Shown here piece after piece: positions 55,561 to 64,000 of a DNA stretch of 64,000 bases. The position numbers and the translations under genes were made by a program. The stretch is from Carettochelys insculpta (Eukaryota > Chordata > Testudines > Carettochelyidae). The notes beneath the pieces were generated by a model that was not told where the DNA came from, ran no database searches, and saw only the letters and a program-made list of their open reading frames with translations. Numbering within the stretch: position 1 is the stretch's first letter; each line of letters starts with the position of its first letter. Where the stretch lies: positions 107,580,501 to 107,644,500 of the forward strand of contig NC_134137.1 in the NCBI RefSeq assembly GCF_033958435.1, read 5' to 3'.

Positions 55561-57146
55561 CCAGAGGCAAGTTGATTTTTTATTTAGTTTTTTGGCAGAT
55601 ACATCATTTCCATCTACTTTTCGATTTTTGGTCTATCCCCATGCACCTATTGAGGAAGGCAGATGTGGCAGGTCAGCACCTTATTGACTGGGGGCTGCTC
55701 AGCTTGAGGCAGGCGGTAACTGACCAGTGGAGAGCAATGACTTCACTTACCTGGCGGGGGGCAGTTAGGGGACCGGGCCATGGGCGCAGAGAAGGGCTGC
55801 TGCCAGGGGTGTGTTGGGAGTGGGCCAAGCCAGGCCAGGCTGGGGGTGCAAGGGGGGTCGTTGGCAGGGCGATGTTGGGAGCAGGCCAGGTGAGGGGAGC
55901 TCAGCGACAGGGTAGCAGGTGGTGGCAGGGAGGGTTGAGGCGGCCCAATCCTCCCTGCCATTTATCATGCGTTATGCTAGAATAAACTAATTTTTATTCC
56001 AGAGTGGATCATTTACGTGAGGTATTTATACCAGTAGAACTATTCGCACTGATTTCTAAATGTAGATAAATCCTGATTGTTTTATAAGTTGAACTTGGTG
56101 CTTTGAGTAAAATGTAGGCTTTTAGAATAACCACAAAAATTAGGCTCTAACCAGAGCATTTCCGCATCTGATTCCTACTTGGAAAAAAGTATTAGTAACA
56201 TTAAAACATATAATTCTTCATTAATATAAAATCTATAATCTAGCATCTTTGTTGATAACTGTTTCAGTCTGTCTTGTTGAAACATGAAGAGACTATGTGT
56301 TTTACATCTTGAAAAGTCTTCTAAGCAATCAAATAACCTAGAAAATGTCGACTGTAACCTCATATTCTACTGGTAAATTTGGTTTGAGACTTTAATATTT
56401 CCTTGTGTCAGTGAAAATGAAGTACCACAGCAGCATAACAATGACAAGTACAGAAAGTGTTTCTGTAGAGAGCAAACTTTCATTTAGTAGCACTCATTGC
56501 ATGGGGTCAGCAATTTACTCCTTGATTAAAGCAACCAAGTTCAATGGACCAGATTTGAAAGTAAATTGCTACTCAGTAGGAGAACAGAAGGCAGAATCTG
56601 ACCCTTGTTGAAAAATTAGCTGCATAAAATGGGACTCGTCTACTTCTCAGATTTTTTTCTTCATCTAAGAACCATTTAAAATCCTATATCCTATTTATAA
56701 TGCTATATCTATAAAGTGATTATTGCTGAACATGAAGATGCCTACCCTGTTAATCATGGCAAAAAAGACACTGTAAAATTGTTTTTCTTTCAAGAATTAA
56801 GTAGATTAAATCAAATTTTGACAATAAACCTCTGTTGGAAAATTTTATCTAGGGAAGGTTATCAGCGTTCACATACTTCAATAAGTTACACAGAGTTACT
56901 TCAGAGATCCTAATATCTAGCACATGGTAACGTTCCCAAGTAAATATTAGAATATTGGAGTGAGTTCAAAAGGACAATAAAAGAAGAAGTTTGGAAAATA
57001 AGACTCCTCAAGAGAGGTTACCTGAATTAGACATGCTTAGTCAACAGAAAAAAAGCAATTATTTATGAATACATTGGTAGGCTACTGTAGAAAGGAAAAA
57101 GATAATTCTCCTCTCTTATTTGTACAACATAGTATTTTTCTTTAAA
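55561..57146. other. GC-rich block 55730-55960, then AT-rich intron
   Basis: 55730-55960 is strongly GC-rich and repeats 'gatgttgggagcaggccagg' type words about twice. It lies 5' of the minus-strand LINE and could be its 5' untranslated region or an independent repeat. 55970-57146 is AT-rich with nothing recognised. Confidence 0.45.
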
Positions 57147-57240
57147 AGAAAAAGAAGTCCTGTGGCACCTTATAGACTAACCAATTTTTGGAGCATAACC
57201 TTTTGTGGACAAAGACCCCTTCGTCAGATGCACGTAGTTC
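57147..57240 (+). repeat. SINE fragment
   Basis: 'agaagtcctgtggcacctta', 'ttggagcataaccttttgtg' and 'gacccttcgtcagatgc': the body of the turtle tRNA-derived SINE without its tRNA start. Confidence 0.78.
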
Positions 57241-58224
57241 AGTATTCTTAGTTCAACAAGACCAGAAAAATAGCTAAGGAATGCGTATGCAATGTAGAGA
57301 AGAGGCTTTTGTTGAAAAAAAAAACCAGGAAAACATTTTAACTATTAAATATAAGAGCGCTAAACTGAAAATATTTTGTAAGTCAAATATGTAACATTTG
57401 GAAATAGATTTGTTTTATCTGTGAAACCTAGTTTTGACCTCCTTGCGCATACACTAAATAAGGCAGAGGTCACCAGACATATAGGGAGACTGAAGATAAA
57501 TGATTTTTAAATACACAAGAGACAGAATTAAGTTTGCATGACTGTGATGGGGCGCACTTGCCTTGCACTCATACTGCAAGAGTTAACTCTATTCACTAGG
57601 CCAAGGCAGATGCGCCCCTGCAGAGCATGCTCTAGCTAGAAAATAGGAACAAAAGGGAACGGATCAGATCTTTCAGGTCTGATCTCCAAAGAAAGAATGC
57701 ACGCTTCCAGAAACCACAGAAGCCCCAGATGGTGAAAGCCAAGGATGCTGAGACTCCAAAGGACTCCCAAGGAGTGGCAGAAGTTGTGAAAAACAGTGGA
57801 TGGGAGATGCCCAGAGATACTGGAACCACAACTTTTGAAATGGCTCAGGGAAATTAGCTGTGGTGCTGAGTGGAGCCAACATTTTTCAGGTGAATTCTCT
57901 GCTAACTTAGTGGCAAGTATATTTGCCAGTGACAGAGCTGTGAACTGGGACCCAGCGAAACAGGGAAAGCCCAGGCCCCCTTCCTTGCTGCCACATCTCC
58001 TGGGGGTGGTGACTCATGCCCATTACAGGCTATTAGGCCAGGCAGCCCCACAGAAAGGGTGGCTATACTCACACAAGACACTAGATCTCACAGCCTGTGA
58101 GAGGACAGCGCTATTAACTCTTGCCATTAGACTAGACCACATCTCTTTGTTGAACCAGACTGCCACACTGACTGTGACCATCAGGCAATAAACCCTAGCC
58201 AAACCAGAGAGCCATACTTGCATG
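57241..58224. other. Possible unclassified repeat at 57540-58200
   Basis: 57540 onward ('tgtgatggggcgcacttgcc') is GC-richer and ends where CR1 begins, so it may be the 5' part of the same LINE or an older element. I could not assign it. Confidence 0.35.
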
Positions 58225-59515
58225 GGTTATTAGCATGTCAATAAGCATGTGGACAAGCGGGATACAGTGGATAGAGCGTACTTAGATTTCCAGAAAGCCT
58301 TTGACAAGATCACTCATCAAAGGTTCTTAAGTAAAATAAGTTGTCATGGGATAAGAGACAAGGTCCTTTCATGAACTTATAACTGGTTAAAAGACAGGAA
58401 GCAAAATGTAGGAATAAATTGTCAGTTTCCAGAATGGAGAGTGGTAACTAATGGTATCCCCCAAGGGTTTGTGAAGGGACCCATCTTCTTCAGTTTATTT
58501 ATAAATCTGGAGAAAGATGTAAACAATAAGGTGGCAAAATTTGCAGATGCTACTCAACTGCTCACGTTAGTTAAGAGCAAAGCAGACTGTGAAGAATTAC
58601 AAAAATCTCACAAAACTAAGCGACTGGGCAACAAAATGGCAAATTAAACAATGTTCATAAATGTTAAGTAATACACATTGGAAAAAATAATCCAAACTAC
58701 CCATGGGAGCTAATTTAGCTATAATTACTCATTTATGGAGTCATTGTGGATAGTTCTCTGAAAACGCCCACTCAGTATGCAGAAGTCTAAAAAAGCAAAC
58801 AATGCTAGGAATCATTAAAAAAATAAAAACATAACATAAGAAGTAGGTGTCACTGAATGAAATCAGTGGGTGGCAGGTTTAAAACTAACAGAAGGAAATG
58901 TTTCTTTTTGCAGCACATGGTAGGCCTGTGGAACTCCCTGCCAGATGATGTTGTGAAGACCAGGACCTTAACAGGGTTCAAAAAACTACAGGTTGAATGT
59001 TTCTAATCCAAAACTCTCTCATCTGACAACACCTGTAATCCCTCATGATTTTAGTTAGCCGGATGAGCACTTATGGGTGTGGTCAATTTTCCCATGGTCA
59101 CAAAGTTTCTTTCCAGCCACCAGCCCTGGCTCTCTGGTGTTCAGATCTGTCGTTATTTAGCTGTAATTTACCCCAAATGTCTTCTAAGAGCCAAGTAAGC
59201 AGTGGAAGTGTTGGTCATACTGCTAGACAATATGAACCTCCCATGGTCTGGCAAATTCTCTCATTCGGCACCAATCAGGTCCCAAGGGTGCTGGATTAGA
59301 AAGGCTCACTCTGTAGATAAATTCATAGCAATTAGGTCCATCAATGGCTATTAGCCGGAATGGTGTCCCCACCCTCTGCTTGTCAGAGGCTGGACCTGGA
59401 TGACAGGAGAGGGATCACTGAATGATTATATATTCTGTTCATTCCCTCTATGGCATCTGGCATTGGCCACTGTCAGAAGACAGGATATTAAGCCAGATGG
59501 GGCCACTGGGCCACA
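58225..59515 (+). mobile_element. CR1 LINE 3' part, split by a Tigger-like element
   Basis: Plus strand: LDFQKAFDKITHQR (RT block), NGIPQGFVKGPIFFSLFINL (CR1 GVPQGSVLGP block), and KFADATQL (FADDTKL with the second Asp changed). The characteristic 3' end follows: 'ggcaggtttaaaac', 'gtggaactccctgcc', 'tccatcaatggctattagcc', 'tggcattggccactgtcaga'. A Tigger-like element occupies 58989-59313. A further CR1 3' scrap lies at 60142-60215. Confidence 0.85.
58989..59313 (+). mobile_element. Tigger-like MITE inserted in CR1
   Basis: Starts CAGGTTGAATGTTTCTAATC and ends GATTAGAAAGGCTCACTCTG. TA lies on both sides (58987-58988, 59314-59315). Removing it and one TA joins 'ttcaaaaaac-TA-gataaattc', the expected CR1 sequence. 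325 bases; sister of 18064-18668 without the nested MITE. Confidence 0.85.
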
Positions 59516-59727
59516 GAATCATATGAAACAGGGCAGTCATAATGACTTTCACTGTTAGGCCACACTATCCCAAGACACAAGATGGTCATAAGAATGTGAC
59601 ATGAAGAAGTAATTACCCCCTGCCGCTCCAAAAGAGGATGGGGACATGCTTGCCCCATGACAATGACTAATATTACCTTTGCTATTTCCTAAATTTCAGT
59701 ATTTTGCAACTTAAATGTTCTTTTAAT

Positions 59728-59825
59728 GAAACAACAAAAAGTCTTGGGGCAGCTATAGACTAACAGATATATTGAAGCATAAGCTTTCATGGGCAAAGAC
59801 CCACTTCGTCAGATGCATTGGAGTA
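59728..59825 (+). repeat. SINE fragment
   Basis: 'aaaaagtcttggggcagct', 'gaagcataagctttcatggg' and 'acccacttcgtcagatgcat': the turtle SINE body, lacking the tRNA part. Confidence 0.78.
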
Positions 59826-60975
59826 CATTCCTTTAATGTAATGCAGTTGCTAAAAGGTGTGTTTTGTTTTAGTTTTTTTTTCTTGACTTCCATGACAACT
59901 GAGACCCAGTCATGCAAGATCACACACATTTGAACCCTGAACCTCCACAGCACTCTTGATTGCTAGCACTGAACTACAGAACTAACAATGTTAATTAGCA
60001 GTAAGACAGCTGTTATTCCAGAATAAAAAACAACATATTCTTAAGCGTTCCCAGCCTTTGTTTCCAGAAGTGGGAAGTGAGTTCCCAGTAGGTGGATTAC
60101 TTTATGGTTGCTTGCTCTGTTTGTTTCCTCTGAAGCAACTCGCATTGGCCACAGTCAAAAGACAGGGTACTATGACTAGGAGCAACACTGGTCTGACCCA
60201 ATATGGCCATTATACTCTTCCATTAATGGGGAAAGACTGCTGTATCCTAATGCTGCTTCCACTTGGCTCATAACTTCCACTTCTTACCCAACACTGGGGG
60301 GAGCTGTCCTGCCCTGTACTGTGTCCCAGCAGACAGGTGGCTGCTCCACCCTCTAATGGTTAACCATAAATTGCAAGCTGCATCCATTAGAATGAGGCTT
60401 ACCAGTTAACCTTTAACATTCTAGGTGGGAATAGGCAAGTCTTTCTTGCACAAGCAAAAGAAAACAAACCATTTTAAAACAATCTCAGCAATAAACTGGA
60501 TGAGGTCTCAAGGTACAAATTGAACCTCTGTAATCCAGCAACCTCAGGACCTCACTGGTACTTAATGAGAGAATCTGCAAAAACAACAGGGAGATCAATA
60601 TTATCTAGCCGTATTACCAATGCTTCCACTTCTTACCAGACGCTCAGCAGATGTTTTGGTACTAGTGTTCCAGACTTGCAGATAGAAACATTTCAAAACC
60701 CAGAAGGAACTGCATCATAATATTGTGCTGAAATACTACCCTTGAACCAGTCCATGGAAAGCTGAGATGGCGATAAGATTTATCTTAATGGAGAATTGTG
60801 CCAGGGTCTGGTGCCAGAACTGTAGCAGGTAAATCTTGAATTGACTGTACTGGAGCATGTTCCAGACAGATAACCCACTCCATCTCCCAGTAGGAAAGCC
60901 TTACCTACTTCAATTGGTAGGTCAGCCTTATGAAAGGTTTACTATTTCCTAGCAGGACAAGGTGGTAGACATCTG
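59826..60975. other. Mosaic of short repeat scraps
   Basis: A CR1 3' scrap at 60142-60215 ('tggtctgacccaatatggcc'), a fragment related to the TIR element of 20683 at about 60350-60430 ('tggttaacc', 'accagttaac'), and a Tigger-related start at about 60515 ('attgaacctctgtaatccag') without a clear end. Nothing coding. Confidence 0.45.
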
Positions 60976-61404
60976 GGCCATGTCAACACTAGCCAAAAAC
61001 TTCGAAATGGCCATGCAAATGGCCATTTCGAAGTTCACTAATGAAGCGCTGAAATACATATTCAGCGCCTCATTAGCATGCAGGCGGCCGCGGCACTTCG
61101 AAATTGACGCGGATCACTGCCGCGCGGCTCGTCCAGACGGGGCTCCTTTTGGAAAGGACCCCAGCTACTTGGAAGTCCCCTTATTTCGCTCATAGGAATA
61201 AGGGGCTTTGAAGTAGCCAGGGTCCTTTCCAAAAGGAGCCCCGTCTGGACAAGCCGTGCGGCAGCTAGCCGCCTCAATTTCTAAGTGTCGCGGCCGCCTG
61301 CATGCTAATGAGGCGCTGAATATGTATTTAGCGCTTCATGAGTAAACTTCAAAATGGCTATTTGCATGGCCATTTCAAAGTTTGGGGCTAGTGTAGACAC
61401 AGCC
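60976..61404. mobile_element. 429-base palindromic MITE (GGC...GCC)
   Basis: The same hairpin element as 19380-19771. It has left 'cttcgaaatggccatgcaaa', 'gcatgcaggcggccgcggca', and 'ggggctccttttggaaagga' mirrored by 'tcctttccaaaaggagcccc', with right end GGGGCTAGTGTAGACACAGCC. The interior is longer than the 19380 copy by a GC-rich stem part. The target duplication is unclear (CTG/ATG). Confidence 0.85.
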
Positions 61405-61429
61405 ATGATGGTGTGAATGTATTACATCC

Positions 61430-64000
61430 ACCAAATTAGGCTTTCCACTTGGCTACTGCAGTAGTGGCTGCTAACAGCATGCTGTCAACCCCAAGACCAA
61501 GAGTATTCTAGGAGGCAGTTCATCAGGCCCTGGGGACTTAAAGAATGACAGCAATAAAATCTGCAAACGTGGTTGTGATGATGGTGCAGCCCTGCTTGAC
61601 TCCCATTTGGTACTTTGGGAGATTCACTCTGGGAACCAGTACCGCTCAGAGCAATCACTTTCGAAGATTGGATGTTCTGATAAATATATCAATGTCGTAT
61701 GATTATTTCATGACAACATGAACAATCCAGAGGGTACAGAGATTAGATGACTAAAGGCTTTAGTTAGCTCAGTGAAAGCTATATTCAGTGGTTGGTTTTG
61801 GTCCAGACACTTTTCTTGCAGCTGCCAGCCTGTACGATCATATCCGCAGTTCCATGACATGATCAGAACCACTCTGACTCTGAAATTTCTTCTGACAGGG
61901 CACAAGCCAAGTTGCAAGGATTCATGCCATAATTTTGCCTGCAGTGGCAAGGAGAGATACACAGTAGTTTCCACAGTCTGCTTTATTCCCTTTAGAAGAG
62001 GGTGACAATCAGGGCATCCCTCATTTCACCAGGTATCCCCTTTATCCAGATTTTAAAGAAGAGCAAGTAAAGCTGTCAGATTAACTCTGGTCCATCATCT
62101 TTAAAGATTTCACTGTGGATCCCATCTCCACATGCTGTCTTGTTCTTCATTTTCTTAATGGCATTGTATATGACATGCAAATTGGGAGAGTCTCAGAGCT
62201 CATCCCCAGGAAGTCGCTGAAGGATTCGCTCAAGGACTTCATCTGCAATCATGGAGTTATGATTAAGATCTTCAAAATGTTTTTTATGGTGAAAATTGAT
62301 GGCTTTGTTGTCCTTCAGAAGTGTGATTTCATCCGTAGAGCAAAGAGGATTCATGCCATAAAATGGTCAGTAGATAGCCTTAATCACATTGAAGAAGCCA
62401 CGTGTGTTGTGGATGTCCACAATACGTTGGAACTCTTGTGCTTTCTCAGTCCATCATTTGTTCTTGAGATCTCTAATTTTATGTTGGACTTTGGACCCTG
62501 CCCCTCTCTCTTTGTATTACAATTTATATTCTGCTGCCAAGCTCTAAACGCCATTCTCTTCTCATCAATAAGTTCTCTATTTCAGGATCATTTTCATCAA
62601 ACCAGTCCTGATGTTTTCTAGTTTGGCAGCCTATGGTTCCTCATGAGCATTGATTATTACCGCTTTCAGCTGGCTCCAGTGTTTCTCGATTTCTTCTGCA
62701 AACTTATGGAAGCTTTGCTTTTAACATTGCTTGGAAGTGGTCAGACTTAACAGGGTCCGTCAGATCTTGAACTTATAGCTTGCACATGACCTGCTTCTTC
62801 TGAAGCTTCCACCTGGGGGCAATCTTAATTTTCATTGTGGATCAAATGAGGTGATGGTCATTCCAACAATCATCGGCATTTGTCACTGCTCTTGTAAGAA
62901 ATACATCACGGAGACCTTGGGCACAAACTATGACATAATCAAGATTCCAGTGCTTTGACTGTGGGTATCTCCAAGATGTTCTGAACTTGTCCTTTTGTTG
63001 GAAATGGGTATTCATTGTAAGTTCATGTTCAGCACACTTGGTAAAGGTAACTCAAATGGAATTCTGCTCTTGACCAACTCCTCCTTTCCTGATTGTTCCT
63101 TTCCACAGGTCTGAGTGTCATCCAACATATGCAATGAAATCCTCCAGAAGGATGAACTTTTGTTTATGAGTCTCTAATAAAATGGTTTCCAGATGAAAGT
63201 GCAAATCTTCCTTTACATCCTCATCAGCATCAAGTGTTGCTGCATAGGCACACATAATAGCTGCCTGTTTTTAGTTAGCCTCAGTAACAGTGTCATGAGT
63301 GGCTCACTGATGCCCACTAGTACCTCAGAGAGGCACCTTACGAGCTTGTCCTGTAAAGTAATTCGCACTTCATGCAATCAACTTTCATCCAAAGATTTTC
63401 CCTTCCAGAAGGGGATGTATCTTACTTTCTCCCGCCTCACCTGTCTATCAGCTCTTCTTGTTTTGGACAAGGCAGCAATATTGATGTTTAACAGACTCAC
63501 TTGATGAGCAATCATGACCACAAGTAACTTTGGCAAATCACTGTGAGTTGCTCACCAGGATACATACATTCCTAGTTCCAAAATTTAAAAAGTTGCTTCC
63601 ATTTTCAACTGCTGGGATACTGCTCCTGCTCAATGCAGCTATCCAGACAAAAGGAACAGAGGCAAAAGTATGTTTAAGCACCTTTTCTAGCCTCCTCCCC
63701 ACGCGGAGTGAAGAGAATGGTTCCTAAAAAGGACTGCTCCTCCATGAGTGTAACTGCCAAAATGCTTGACCCATCTCAGTCCTTGAGTAGGACAACTGAA
63801 TCACACGTCCACTGCCTGTGTGTCAGTCTGTTACTAGAAACTTCAATATCTCACTATCCTGTTGCGACTTGCCAATCACCACTGGACTTTCAACTTGTGC
63901 AAGTGTTTTCCCAAAACTGGGAGATGTCTGTGTGGGACTTCTTCTGAAGTGGAGAGACTGTGGCACAACAGTCAAACTGTCATTACTAGATAGAGGGCTT
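61430..64000 (-). mobile_element. LINE, degraded, runs off the window
   Basis: Minus strand: an endonuclease region near 63250-62860 (DADEDVKEDLHFHLETILLE, DFIAYVG where the family has GDFNARVG, then KCAEHELTMNTHFQQK, SKHWNLDYVIV, DDCWNDHHLI). RT begins near 62040 (KGIPGEMRDALIVTL-like, then the RT block LTKAF near 61760). RT is cut short at about 61430. The wording is closer to the 13565 copy than to the 52690 copy. The 5' end is at or beyond 64000. Confidence 0.8.

Noticed and set aside
51131..64000. Search for further upstream DOCK9 exons
   Set aside because: No segment with DOCK9-like translation and splice borders was seen; this is taken as one long intron whose first exon lies beyond the window.
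1..64000. CRISPR arrays, operons, prokaryotic systems
   Set aside because: Introns, SINEs, CR1 and vertebrate coding sequence show nuclear vertebrate DNA; no regularly spaced identical repeats with unique spacers.

Overview
This window is vertebrate nuclear DNA, almost certainly from a turtle. It holds one protein-coding gene, on the minus strand, and that gene runs off both ends. Fourteen exons (between 51130 and 1400) join into one open reading frame of 526 codons plus two bases with no stop. The protein is the N-terminal part of a Zizimin-family DOCK guanine-nucleotide exchange factor, best matched to DOCK9. It covers the conserved N-terminal segment, a pleckstrin-homology (PH) domain, and the linker leading towards the DHR1 (C2) domain. 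Every exon has GT-AG borders and compatible phases. The first coding exon lies beyond 64000; DHR1, DHR2 and the C-terminus lie beyond position 1.

Nearly everything else is intron filled with old, broken mobile elements. The repertoire points to a turtle: tRNA-derived SINEs of the type with the 'tgttagtctgta' box A/B region and the 'cataagcttt.gtggg' body, a second tRNA-like SINE, CR1 LINEs with the usual 3' end, DIRS-type tyrosine-recombinase retrotransposons, a Penelope-like element, hAT and Tigger-like DNA transposons, and GGC...GCC palindromic MITEs. The exact species cannot be read from the sequence.

Layout from low to high coordinate: exon N (1400-1522), with a 0.6 kb palindrome to its left and a 1.7 kb terminal-inverted-repeat (TIR) element to its right. 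Exon M (3735-3817) follows, then a 6.4 kb intron with a DIRS gag fragment broken by a hAT. Exons L, K, J and I cluster at 10.2-11.4 kb. A 13.6 kb intron (11404-24968) carries a LINE, a Tigger-like element with a nested MITE, palindromic MITEs, inverted SINE pairs and a Penelope-like element. Next come exon H, a DIRS-related non-coding element, exon G (PH core), and a CR1 copy holding three later insertions. Exons F, E and D are followed by a 7.1 kb intron with the most complete DIRS copy (37.2-42.8 kb). Exons C, B and A then follow. The last 12.9 kb (51131-64000) is the 5' large intron, with two minus-strand LINEs, a CR1 interrupted by a Tigger-like element, and another palindromic MITE.

No second host gene, RNA gene, CRISPR or operon-like system is supported. 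The most informative signals are the nested insertions, several with clear target-site duplications that give a relative order of events, and catalytic-residue losses that show the DIRS copy is dead. Matches to protein and repeat families are from recall, not from a database search.
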